Positions 32,850-41,473 of a stretch of 64,000 bases of DNA are shown here, piece after piece (position 1 is the stretch's first letter; every line of letters begins with the position of its first letter). Source of the stretch: Ardenticatenaceae bacterium (lineage in GTDB: Bacteria > Chloroflexota > Anaerolineae > Promineifilales > Promineifilaceae); the NCBI GenBank assembly GCA_020634435.1, contig JACKBS010000009.1:1-64000 (forward strand), written 5' to 3'. The translations under genes were made by a program, and so were the position numbers. Under the pieces are notes generated by a model. The model made no database searches and had not been told where the DNA came from. It worked only from the letters and a program-made list of their open reading frames with translations.

Positions 32850-34547
32850 ATGTCTGACCGCTGCTTTTTAGTTTTGGGTGGCTCCGGCCTGGTTGGGTCG
32901 CAAATTGTGCGTACCGTGGCCCGGGCGATGGAGCCAGAGAAGATCGTCGTGGCCAGCCTGTTCCGCGGCGAGGTGCGCGAATTTTTATACGACGCACGCA
33001 AAGAATTTCCCCACATCGAGTTTGTCGGTGCCTGGGGCGATGTATTTGTGCGGGATGAGTTTAGTTTGGAGCGCCGTCGCCGTTTGCTGCAAAGCAGCCA
33101 TCGCCGCGACATGCTGTATGATGATTTGTTTGGCACGTTGGAGGCCGCCTACGGCCGTTCCGCCCTCGTTCAGCTCATTCAACAACACAAACCAGATGTG
33201 ATCGTAGACAGCATCAACACCGCCACGGCCATCAGCTACCAGGATGTGGAGAGCCTGAGCCAGCAAACCTACGACATTTTGCAGCAGCTGCGCCAGATTG
33301 TAGATCACCAGGATTTGGAAGGCTTAGACGCGCTGGGCCAGGCGCTGGAGCAAAACGTCAGCACCCTGCTCATTTCCCAATCGCTGCCGCAGCTCATTCG
33401 CCATGTGCAGATGATCCACCGGGCGATGCGCGAGGTAGGCACCCGACTTTACCTGAAGATTGGCACCACGGGTACCGGCGGCATGGGCTTAAACATCCCT
33501 TACACGCACAGCGAAGACCGTCCATCCGCCAAGTTGATGAGCAAAACGGCCGTTGCCTTTGCCCACACCGGCTTGCTCTTTTTGATGGCCCGCACCCCAA
33601 ATGGGCCCCTAGTGAAGGAGCTGAAGCCAGGGGCAATGATTGGCTATCGCCGCGTGGCGTACAAAGCGATCAAGGTGCGGGGCATGCCCCAGTTTCGTTA
33701 CGAGAGCCAGACGCAGGGGTTAAACGGCCGTCTCACTTTGCGCGGCGACGAAAACCAGTACACGCGCATCGGCAAGCTGCACATGGCGGGGGTAGACACG
33801 GGCGAAAATGGCTTTTTTGCCCGTGGTGAATTTGAAGCGATTACCCACATCAACCAGATGGAGTTTGTGACGCCGGAAGAGATTGCCCAACAGGCGCTGC
33901 TAGAAATCAAGGGCAGCAACACCGGCTACGATGTGATTGCCGGGATAGACAGCAGCATCATCAATCCTAGCTTCCGCGCCGGGGTGCTGCGTCAGACGGC
34001 GCTGGACAAGCTGGCCCGCATCGAGGAAGAGACGCAGAGCCACAGCGTAGCGCTGGGCCAACTTGGCCCGCCGGAGCTGTCTAAGCTACTCTACGAAGCG
34101 CACCTGCTGCGGCTAAATTACCAAACCTTACGCAACGTGCTCAACACGCCAGCCAGCGAACTGTCGGAGACGCTCTACCATTTCATCACCGAAAACGAGC
34201 TGCTGCGCACGCAAATTACCTCCATTGGCGTGCCGATTTTAGCGCCAGACGGTCGTTCCCTCATTCGGGGTCCGCGGCTCAACATCCCAGAAAGTATCTA
34301 CCACGAGGTTGATTTGACGGATGAAAATGTGGATGCCTGGGCGCAAAAAGGATGGGTGGATTTACGGCCGTCTAACTGCAAAACCTGGCAAGATCGTTTC
34401 GAGCGCATGCGCCGTACCCAGCACATGCTGCACACGCGTGGCACCTCCTCCGTCACCATGAAAACGTACCTGCCAGAAACCATTGAAATTGGCTCTGTGG
34501 TGGCCTGGTTGTTTAACAACGATTACCAGGGACACCGCATCAAGTAG
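32850..34547 (+). CDS. Conserved Rossmann-fold protein of unknown function
   Basis: A 565-residue protein. The N-terminus has an NAD(P)-binding motif, CFLVLGGSGLVGSQIVRTV, like extended SDR proteins. The rest departs from known SDRs: a helical region (about 95-200), a segment LYLKIGTTGTGGMGLNIPY near 205, and a long C-terminal part with PGAMIGYRRVAYKAI near 260 and PILAPDGRSLIRGPRLN near 468. The mid-part glycine-rich segment may hold a second nucleotide or substrate site. It is not a standard epimerase by length. TTGGAGG precedes the ATG. I do not recognise a characterised homolog. Confidence 0.65.
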   Translation: MSDRCFLVLGGSGLVGSQIVRTVARAMEPEKIVVASLFRGEVREFLYDARKEFPHIEFVGAWGDVFVRDEFSLERRRRLLQSSHRRDMLYDDLFGTLEAAYGRSALVQLIQQHKPDVIVDSINTATAISYQDVESLSQQTYDILQQLRQIVDHQDLEGLDALGQALEQNVSTLLISQSLPQLIRHVQMIHRAMREVGTRLYLKIGTTGTGGMGLNIPYTHSEDRPSAKLMSKTAVAFAHTGLLFLMARTPNGPLVKELKPGAMIGYRRVAYKAIKVRGMPQFRYESQTQGLNGRLTLRGDENQYTRIGKLHMAGVDTGENGFFARGEFEAITHINQMEFVTPEEIAQQALLEIKGSNTGYDVIAGIDSSIINPSFRAGVLRQTALDKLARIEEETQSHSVALGQLGPPELSKLLYEAHLLRLNYQTLRNVLNTPASELSETLYHFITENELLRTQITSIGVPILAPDGRSLIRGPRLNIPESIYHEVDLTDENVDAWAQKGWVDLRPSNCKTWQDRFERMRRTQHMLHTRGTSSVTMKTYLPETIEIGSVVAWLFNNDYQGHRIK

Positions 34548-34556
34548 CGTCTACCA

Positions 34557-34610
34557 AGACCCAAAGGGTTTTTGCCAGCTCAGATGAGCTGACAGAAACC
34601 CTTTGGGTCT
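34557..34610 (+). terminator. Nested inverted repeat after the Rossmann gene
   Basis: Perfect 15-base arms AGACCCAAAGGGTTT (34557-34571) and AAACCCTTTGGGTCT (34596-34610) enclose a second stem CAGCTCA..TGAGCTG. The two stems are coaxial on the same loop. It begins ten bases after the stop codon. There is no T tract, so it may block transcription weakly or stabilise the mRNA 3' end. Confidence 0.6.
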
Positions 34611-34626
34611 GCGTGCAAGGATAAAT

Positions 34627-34654
34627 TTGACAAGTTATAATCGTAGGCTATAAA
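34627..34654 (+). promoter_or_regulatory. Sigma70-like promoter
   Basis: TTGACA (34627-34632) and TATAAA (34649-34654) are separated by 16 bases, just after the nested hairpin and about 110 bases upstream of the ATG at 34763. This is the best consensus promoter I see in the window. It implies a 5' untranslated region of about 100 bases. Confidence 0.55.
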
Positions 34655-34762
34655 TAGGTGGGAGCAGGAAAAAATCCTCCTTTAATCACGCGTCCCCAAA
34701 CTAACTCATCATCAATTCGATGTACGTTAAGTGGAATTCATAGAATCACAGAGGAATTACCA

Positions 34763-35857
34763 ATGTCATCAAAATCAGCGTTTACAGGGCTGTCGATGCC
34801 CGTATTCACCGCGTTTGGCTGGGCTGGCGAAGAGAACGCCATCAATTATGCCCTTGAGCAGCTAGAGCTGTTCGTGCATGCCCTGCACAACAATTTGTCG
34901 CGTCAGGCCAAGGCCGATTTGCCTTTTGCCGGGCTCAGCCGGGCCAACCAATCGGTCTATATTTCGGCTGAAGAATCCCCTGAGGACGATTTGCACCTGG
35001 CCTTTTTTGCGCGGCCCTTGAGCCTGGAAATGCAGGTGGCTATTACCAATCCTAAAGCTCTGGCGAAGGCGCTGAAAAACATGGAAACTCAGCCCGTCAT
35101 GGCCCATCGCCTCATCACCGAGCTGGGGGCCGACTGGTCTCTGCGCCTGCAACAAGTGCAGGTGGATGAAGAAAGCGGCGAGCAGTCGCACTACCAGGAT
35201 TTGTTTAAAGACAGCATCACGGCACTGCTGCCCGAAGTATCGGCGGAGGTGATGAGCAAAGCCGCTTACCTGAACAATGAAGAAAAATGGGTCACGCCGT
35301 TTTACCTGAGTCGGCGCTATCCCGCTGAGCAGGCCGCTGCGATGGGGCTGAAAATTACCGATGTGCTGCGTGACCAAATTGAGCTGCTGCTGCCGCTGAT
35401 CCATTTCTTGACCGGTCGGCAGGCGGGTGGGGCCAAGCGTAAACCTCGGCCCAAGGCGCGCACCGTTAAGCCGATGATGGGTGGCAAGGTGGAAGAAGAA
35501 ACGGCCGTTTCCTCCATTGAAACCGTGCTCAAACCAGAAGATAGTTTTACCCACGTGGCAGAAATTAAACCGCTGCACTTGCGCCGTGGTTTCATCAATC
35601 TCACCTCTGCGCATTGGCCTTTCTTTGCTCTGAATTCCCGCACCGAAACGCGCCCCGTCACCATCTACTACGATGGGCTGTACGACAAAGACAGCGCCGT
35701 GTGGCGGATGCTGCCCAACGATATGGCCCGCATTGTGCTCAGCCCGCCAGTGCATCACTGGTTTGAAGACGCTTTCACGGAAAACGATGAAATTCAGGTT
35801 ACCGTAACACGGCTGGATAACGACGAAATTCAAATTACCTTAAAGCCAGCGGAGTAG
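34763..35857 (+). CDS. Conserved hypothetical protein
   Basis: A 364-residue soluble protein with no signal peptide or membrane segment. It starts MSSKSAFTGLSMPVFTAFGW; an upstream in-frame start is rejected because GAGGAATT sits eight bases before this ATG. The first half is rich in helices and includes EESPEDDLHLAFFARPLSLE. A basic linker KRKPRPKARTVKPMMGG near residue 230 separates a C-terminal part with repeated beta patterns (RRGFINLTSAHWPFFALNS, EIQVTVTRLDNDEIQITLK). The basic linker could bind nucleic acid. No family is recognised. Confidence 0.6.
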   Translation: MSSKSAFTGLSMPVFTAFGWAGEENAINYALEQLELFVHALHNNLSRQAKADLPFAGLSRANQSVYISAEESPEDDLHLAFFARPLSLEMQVAITNPKALAKALKNMETQPVMAHRLITELGADWSLRLQQVQVDEESGEQSHYQDLFKDSITALLPEVSAEVMSKAAYLNNEEKWVTPFYLSRRYPAEQAAAMGLKITDVLRDQIELLLPLIHFLTGRQAGGAKRKPRPKARTVKPMMGGKVEEETAVSSIETVLKPEDSFTHVAEIKPLHLRRGFINLTSAHWPFFALNSRTETRPVTIYYDGLYDKDSAVWRMLPNDMARIVLSPPVHHWFEDAFTENDEIQVTVTRLDNDEIQITLKPAE

Positions 35858-35907
35858 TTATTTTTCCCCTGACGACGCAAAAGAAATTTGCGGTTAGATA
35901 GAATTGG

Positions 35908-35940
35908 AGAGCGCTGTTAGCCATTGGCAGCGCTCTTTTT
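35908..35940 (+). terminator. Intrinsic terminator
   Basis: AGAGCGCTG (35908-35916) pairs with CAGCGCTCT (35928-35936) around an 11-base loop and runs into TTTTT (35936-35940). It ends the transcript of the preceding hypothetical gene. Confidence 0.85.
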
Positions 35941-36033
35941 GTTGGGGATACGGCCGTTCCCCTGCCAAAATTGTGCTAAAATATGGCCCACACAAGCGGC
36001 CGGTTGACCACAACTGGTCGCCAAGGGGTAGCG

Positions 36034-36732
36034 ATGAAGATTGATGTTGAATGGGCGGGGCAGGTGGATTATTTGGCCGCCTGGGACCGCCAAAAAGCGC
36101 TGGTGGCGGAACGGATGAACCAGCCAGAGACGCCCGGCAGATTCCTCCTTTTGGAACATCCACCCACGTACACTTTGGGCAGAAACGGCCGTGTCGAAAA
36201 CCTCCTCCTGAGCGAAGACGAACTGACCGAACGGGGCATCGCTTTTTACCATGTGGATCGTGGCGGCGACATTACCTACCACGGACCAGGGCAGTTGGTC
36301 GGCTATCCCATCCTCTCGCTCAAGCGCGTCTACGCGCAGCCGGGGCTGGGCATGGTGCAGCGCTACGTTACCGATTTGGAAGAGATGGTCATTCGCACCC
36401 TGGCCAAATTTGGCATTAATAGCCAACGTTTTCCCGGCAATCGTGGTGTCTGGGTGGAAACCGCAAACGGGCTAGACAAAATTGCCGCCGTGGGCGTGCG
36501 CATCCAGAAGGATGGCATCACCAGCCACGGCTTTGCGCTTAACGTGAACCCTGATTTAACCTATTTTGACAATATCATTCCCTGTGGCATTCGCGATCAC
36601 GGCGTGGCCAGCATGGCCCAATTTTTGGCAGAACCTGTCTCGGTGGCTGATGTGCTGCCGCACCTCATCGCCGCGTTTGCCGACGTTTTTCAAGTACAAA
36701 CCAACATCCTGGCAGAGATTTTGCCTGCCTGA
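36034..36732 (+). CDS. lipB: Lipoyl(octanoyl) transferase LipB
   Basis: A 232-residue enzyme that moves octanoyl groups from acyl carrier protein to the lipoyl domains of 2-oxoacid dehydrogenases and the glycine cleavage H protein. Signatures are LEHPPTYTLGRNG near residue 46, GDITYHGPGQLVGYPI near 80, the catalytic Lys in DKIAAVGVRI near 150, and the catalytic Cys in IIPCGIRDHG near 185. Start ATG at 36034 has AAGGGG upstream; a start 17 codons earlier is rejected. It is followed 15 bases later by lipA, the usual pair. Confidence 0.95.
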   Translation: MKIDVEWAGQVDYLAAWDRQKALVAERMNQPETPGRFLLLEHPPTYTLGRNGRVENLLLSEDELTERGIAFYHVDRGGDITYHGPGQLVGYPILSLKRVYAQPGLGMVQRYVTDLEEMVIRTLAKFGINSQRFPGNRGVWVETANGLDKIAAVGVRIQKDGITSHGFALNVNPDLTYFDNIIPCGIRDHGVASMAQFLAEPVSVADVLPHLIAAFADVFQVQTNILAEILPA

Positions 36733-36747
36733 TCACAAAGGTGAACC

Positions 36748-37674
36748 ATGTCATCTCACATTCCTTTAGACACAATTGAAGAAACACCAAAGCCGGTACG
36801 ACGGCCGTCCTGGATTAAAGTCCGTCAGATTCACGATACCAACGACAACTACCACTTCCTCAAAGGGCTGATGCGCACGCAAGAACTGCATACCGTCTGC
36901 GAAGAAGCCCGCTGTCCCAACATTGGCGAATGCTGGGGCGCACGTACCGCCACCTTCCTCATCATGGGCGATATTTGCACCCGCAGCTGCCGTTTTTGTG
37001 ACGTGAAGACGGGACGGCCGTTGCCGCTCGATTGGGAAGAGCCGGAGCGCGTGGCCCAGGCCGTGCAGGTGATGAACCTAAAGCACGTCGTCATCACTTC
37101 CGTCAACCGCGACGAGCGCAAGGACGGTGGTGCGCCGATTTTTGCCGCCTGCATCAATCGCATTCGTGAGGTGCAGCCCGGTTGCTCCATCGAGGTGCTT
37201 ATCCCCGACTTCAAAGGCAGCCGTGACGCCCTGAAAATTGTCATGGATGCCCGCCCGGAAATTTTGAACCACAACGTGGAAACCGTGCGTCGGCTCTTTC
37301 GGGCTATTCAGCCACAGGACCGTTACGAGTGGGCCCAGGCAACGTTGACCAACGCCAAAGAAATGGAGCCGGATGTGCTCACCAAAAGCGGCATCATGGT
37401 TGGGCTGGGCGAAACGTGGGACGAACTGCTGGAAACAATGCAAGATTTGCAGAGTTGGGGCGTGGACATCCTGACGATCGGCCAATATTTGCAGCCCACC
37501 AAGCAGCATCATCCCATCGAGCGCTACTACACGCCAGACGAGTTTGCCCAGCTAAAGCAGCTTGGTCTGGAGATGGGCTTTAAGTGGGTGGAAAGCGGCC
37601 CACTGGTGCGCAGCAGCTACCACGCCGATAAGCAGGTTGAAGCTCTCTCAAAAATGATCCACCAGCAGCCTTAG
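36748..37674 (+). CDS. lipA: Lipoyl synthase LipA
   Basis: A 308-residue radical SAM enzyme that inserts two sulfurs into protein-bound octanoate. The auxiliary cluster ligands are in CEEARCPNIGECW near residue 50, and the radical SAM cluster in CTRSCRFCDV near 78. The C-terminal RSSYHAD near 291 supplies the conserved serine. AAGGTG precedes the ATG. It lies in one operon with lipB, giving the full endogenous lipoylation route. The stop overlaps the stop of the converging M24 peptidase gene by four bases. Confidence 0.96.
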   Translation: MSSHIPLDTIEETPKPVRRPSWIKVRQIHDTNDNYHFLKGLMRTQELHTVCEEARCPNIGECWGARTATFLIMGDICTRSCRFCDVKTGRPLPLDWEEPERVAQAVQVMNLKHVVITSVNRDERKDGGAPIFAACINRIREVQPGCSIEVLIPDFKGSRDALKIVMDARPEILNHNVETVRRLFRAIQPQDRYEWAQATLTNAKEMEPDVLTKSGIMVGLGETWDELLETMQDLQSWGVDILTIGQYLQPTKQHHPIERYYTPDEFAQLKQLGLEMGFKWVESGPLVRSSYHADKQVEALSKMIHQQP

Positions 37675-38792
37675 ACTGGCAGCTGAATCAGCTCCGGGGT
37701 GGGGGTGGTGAGTAGGCGATAGCCGCTTTCGGTCACCAAAACCAGGTCTTCGACGTGGTACCCCTCGCCCCGGCTGGTATCGGCCAGAAAAGGCTCGATG
37801 TTTAGCACCATGCCAGGCTGTAAGACGGCCGTTTCCCCTGGATGAATCAACGGATATTCGTGTAGACCTATGCCCATGCTGTGGCCAATGTGGGGCATGG
37901 TGAATGGAATTTGCTGCCGCGCATAGCTTTGGGCACACACCTGGTACAACTCGCTAACAGGAATGCCCGGACGCACCGCCTCGATTGTTTCCCGCTGCGC
38001 CTGGAACAGTTTTTGATAGTTGCTTGCTTGAGCAGATGATGGCGGACCAACAACGGCCGTTCGTGCCATGTCCGACAGATAATGCGATGGCCAGCGCCCG
38101 CCCACATCTAGCCGGATCAGGTCGCCGGGCTGCAAGATGCGACTGCCGGGTTCGCCATGCACCAGGAGCGTGTTTGGCCCAGAGGTGAAGACATTAAACA
38201 TCGGCAGCAGTCCCTGTGTCATCATGTCAGTCATCATCGCCGTAAACACGGTGCGCTCGCTGCTGCCCGGCATGGCTTCGGTTAGCGCCTTGGTAATCGC
38301 GGCCAGCGTCACCCGTCCGGCGGTTTCCAGCGCGGCAATCTCGTCTGGCTCTTTGATCATCATCAATTCGGCTATTGGCTGATCCCAAGAAACAAACTCG
38401 CAGTGGGGCAAGGCTTGTTGCAGCAGCTGGTAGCTGTGGGCTGACAGGGCGCGTGGTTCCAGGCCGATCCGGCGTGGATTGGGGCATTTTTGTTGGAGGA
38501 GTTTCGCAACGGCCGTTGCGGGCGCTTCCTTAAACTCCACATAGGTTTGCACGTCCTCAATCCAACTGTCTTCCCGCGCCATTTTCTCCTCGATGTTGCA
38601 CACCAGGTAGCTGATGCTGCCTTCGCGAGTGATCAACACGTATGCTTCGCGCTCAGGAATGACGGTTTGCGTTAGCAGATAGCAGCCGGAGAGGTAGGTA
38701 GTGGCTGCGGGCGAACTGATGAGCACGGCATCAAGATTGCTTGCGGCAACTTTTTGCTGCGCTTTTGCCAGACGAGGAATGAAGGTGGCCAT
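37671..38792 (-). CDS. Xaa-Pro peptidase-like protein (M24 family)
   Basis: A 373-residue pita-bread fold protein. An N-terminal creatinase-type domain (residues 1-125) precedes the metal-binding domain. Likely ligands are Asp in LIRLDVGGRW near residue 230, Asp in YLSDMARTAVV, His in HIGHSMGIGLHEYP near 305, Glu in LNIEPFLADTS near 340 and Glu in YHVEDLVLVTESG near 355. It cleaves the bond before proline or acts as a related aminopeptidase or creatinase-like hydrolase. ATG at 38792 follows AGGAGC by four bases; an in-frame start 35 codons upstream is less likely. No signal peptide. Confidence 0.88.
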   Translation of the reverse strand: MATFIPRLAKAQQKVAASNLDAVLISSPAATTYLSGCYLLTQTVIPEREAYVLITREGSISYLVCNIEEKMAREDSWIEDVQTYVEFKEAPATAVAKLLQQKCPNPRRIGLEPRALSAHSYQLLQQALPHCEFVSWDQPIAELMMIKEPDEIAALETAGRVTLAAITKALTEAMPGSSERTVFTAMMTDMMTQGLLPMFNVFTSGPNTLLVHGEPGSRILQPGDLIRLDVGGRWPSHYLSDMARTAVVGPPSSAQASNYQKLFQAQRETIEAVRPGIPVSELYQVCAQSYARQQIPFTMPHIGHSMGIGLHEYPLIHPGETAVLQPGMVLNIEPFLADTSRGEGYHVEDLVLVTESGYRLLTTPTPELIQLPV

Positions 38793-38911
38793 AACTGCTC
38801 CTTTGGTAAGGTGAAGGTTAGTTGGGTGGCCAGATTCTAACAAATGTATGGGGTTGCGACAGATGGGTGGTGGTGTGGAACGGCCGTTGGCGACCAAGCG
38901 CCTTGTTTGGG

Positions 38912-41176
38912 TTAGCTTTCCTGAAATAGATTTTTAGCTGGGGCGTTTACGGCTTCGACTGCTTTTTGCAACACCTGATGCAGAGATTCCAACTTGATTG
39001 GTTTGCTGAGGTAATCATCCATCCCGGCTTCAAGATAGGTTTCGCGCTGGCCTGCCAGGGCATTGGCTGTGAGCGCGATGATATACGGCCGTTGCTCACC
39101 AAATCGTTCATGAATCTGCCGGGTTGCTGCGATGCCATCCATTTCCGGCATCTGAATATCCATCAGCACGATGTGATACGGTTGAATGGTCAATGTCTCC
39201 AAGACTTCCGCCCCGTTGATGGCCAGGTCCGCCTGGAAGCCTAACTTTTCTAACATCCTCAAGCCCACTTGCTGGTTAATTCGATTGTCCTCGGCAAGCA
39301 AAATGCGTACAGCGTGATTCGTCGGGGCAAACGCAGTTAACTCTGGCTGGTGTGTTGCTTGCGGCGCAAGATGTTTGCTTGACAGAACTTCTTGCAGGGC
39401 GCCATGAAGGAAGGCTGGCTTCACCGGTTTGGTAAGAAAATCATCGAACAGGTTCTTTTTGTCTTGGGTGCGCTGTCCCAGTGACGTCATCAGGAGCAGC
39501 GACATTGGAGTGGCGGGGAACTGCTGGTGTACCAGACGGGCAAACTGTAAGCCGCTGGTAGCAGGCATTTGCTCATCCACCAGCGCCACATCAAAGGTTT
39601 CCCCTGCCAGTAGCAAGGTTAACGCTTCTTCGGCGGAGGCGGCTTCCACGCAAGACATGCCCCAGCCAACCATTTGTTGGTTCAGGATGTGCCGATTGGT
39701 TGTATTGTCATCTAGAATCAAGACTCGTTTGTGCCACAATTCTGGTTGTTCTGGCTGTAGATAGTGTGCCGGCTCTTCAAGAGGCATGGTAGACAGCTGT
39801 ACCGTGAAGTGAAAAGTTGACCCTTTTTCCGCTTCGCTTTCGACCCACATTTTGCCGCCCATCAGCTCCGCCAGGCTTTTGCTGATGGCCAGCCCCAGCC
39901 CTGTTCCGCCAAACCGGCGCGTGGTAGAGCTGTCTACCTGGCTAAAAGATTGAAACAGTGCGTCGATGCGATCCGCGGGGATGCCAATGCCTGTATCCTT
40001 GACGGAGATGTGCAGTTGGTAACGGCCGTTTCCCACTTCCTCCCCCGTGACAAATACCATGATCTCGCCCCGTTCCGTGAACTTAACCGCATTGCCCAGC
40101 AGGTTGAGCATGATCTGGCGAAAGCGCGTCACGTCGCCCAAGAAGAACTCAGGAATTTGCCGGTCGGCACTATACCCTAGTTCCAGCCCTTTGCTGGTGG
40201 CCTTGGGTGTAATCAAATCCAGGGCATCCTCAATGCTTTGACGCAGGTCAAAAGGTTCTTCCTCTAGTTCCAACCGGCCTGCTTCAATTTTCGAGAAGTC
40301 CAGGATTGAATTGATGATTTCCAACAGCGCATCGCCGCTGGACTGAATGATCTGGCCATACTCTTGCTGCTCTTGATCTAGGGCTGTGCTTGATAGCAAG
40401 CCCGCAATACCAATGATGCCATTAAGCGGTGTGCGAATCTCATGGCTCATGTTGGCCAGGAATTCACTTTTTGCTTTTGTGGCTATCTGGGCTTCCTGGT
40501 TGGCCTGTTGCAGTTTTTCATTGCTAACCTGTAAATTTTTCAGCGCGGTTTCCAGTTGGTTTTGGTTCCTCTTGCGACCAGACTCAAAAAACAGGGCAAT
40601 AATGGCCAAAGCCAACGTTCCCATTGCTGCCGCCATCGCCCGAAAATCGTCAAGCTGCTCGGTGGGGATTTCTATCAGCTCGACCACCCCCAACATTCGG
40701 AACCCAAAAATGGCTAACAATGAGAGAACCATCGTGAACAGAGTGACGCGCGTGCTTAGCAGCATCATGGCTAATAAAGGGATGATGCCCATGATGAATA
40801 GATTCGGTGAAGTAATACCGCCGGTTAAAAAAACAAAAAATACCATGCTCAAAAAATTTAAGAGCACATGAATCACGGCCAATATTTTGTAAGCGTTTGT
40901 TTTCTGAAGGATAAAGGGGAGGGCTAAATTTGCGAGACCCATCACCAGAAAGAAAATCGGTAGAATTGTTGCTAAAGGTTCTAGCCCTTTTAATTGTTCC
41001 TTAAATCCGGCGCTCCACATGAGCGAACTTATGCCGATGAAAAGAGAGTTCCCGACCAGCAGACGAGCCCTTCTGAGCAAATCCTGGTTATTGGCGGAAA
41101 GGCGGATAGTGGGTGGAATAAACCAATCGAGAAGGTTGTATAACTTTTGGTTTAAGGAGAAGAAAGATTTGGCCAT
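38912..41176 (-). CDS. Hybrid sensor histidine kinase with two receiver domains
   Basis: A 754-residue membrane kinase. The N-terminal 190 residues carry about six membrane helices, so it senses within or through the membrane. A coiled segment leads to the HisKA domain with phospho-His in MSHEIRTPLNGIIGI near residue 245, then the ATPase domain (NLLGNAVKFTERGEIM, DTGIGIPADRID, GTGLGLAISKSLAEL). Two receiver domains follow: RVLILDDNTTN with Asp in VALVDEQMP near 535, and RILLAEDNRINQQV with Asp in IVLMDIQMPEMDG near 675. This BarA-like layout lacks the Hpt domain, so phosphotransfer to an Hpt protein elsewhere is needed. No response regulator is adjacent. Confidence 0.9.
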   Translation of the reverse strand: MAKSFFSLNQKLYNLLDWFIPPTIRLSANNQDLLRRARLLVGNSLFIGISSLMWSAGFKEQLKGLEPLATILPIFFLVMGLANLALPFILQKTNAYKILAVIHVLLNFLSMVFFVFLTGGITSPNLFIMGIIPLLAMMLLSTRVTLFTMVLSLLAIFGFRMLGVVELIEIPTEQLDDFRAMAAAMGTLALAIIALFFESGRKRNQNQLETALKNLQVSNEKLQQANQEAQIATKAKSEFLANMSHEIRTPLNGIIGIAGLLSSTALDQEQQEYGQIIQSSGDALLEIINSILDFSKIEAGRLELEEEPFDLRQSIEDALDLITPKATSKGLELGYSADRQIPEFFLGDVTRFRQIMLNLLGNAVKFTERGEIMVFVTGEEVGNGRYQLHISVKDTGIGIPADRIDALFQSFSQVDSSTTRRFGGTGLGLAISKSLAELMGGKMWVESEAEKGSTFHFTVQLSTMPLEEPAHYLQPEQPELWHKRVLILDDNTTNRHILNQQMVGWGMSCVEAASAEEALTLLLAGETFDVALVDEQMPATSGLQFARLVHQQFPATPMSLLLMTSLGQRTQDKKNLFDDFLTKPVKPAFLHGALQEVLSSKHLAPQATHQPELTAFAPTNHAVRILLAEDNRINQQVGLRMLEKLGFQADLAINGAEVLETLTIQPYHIVLMDIQMPEMDGIAATRQIHERFGEQRPYIIALTANALAGQRETYLEAGMDDYLSKPIKLESLHQVLQKAVEAVNAPAKNLFQES

Positions 41177-41473
41177 TTTTTGTTTGCTGATGGAGAAACG
41201 ACGAGTCGTTTGATGAACCTAAAGAGGTGTGAAACTAAGCTTTGCCGGTAGGCTGGCGTTTCTTTGACAGCTTTTCTAGGCTAGTATTGCAGAAATAATA
41301 GCAGATTTCTTTAGCCTTTATATCCTGATTAGGGGAAATTGCCTTTATTTCTCCTGTTATGTGGGTTTGCGGTTTTTTACGGCCGTATTCAGAACGAAAT
41401 CAATTTGTAAGGGTTATCTGCTTGGGATACCATTACCCAATAAACACCTGTAAACCCTAGCGAAGGAAATTGT
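41177..41473. other. Intergenic promoter region between divergent genes
   Basis: About 300 bases between the divergent hybrid kinase and pyruvate kinase genes. No gene is seen. One ACGGCCGT copy occurs near 41381. Both promoters must be here, but no convincing hexamer pair stands out. Confidence 0.4.
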
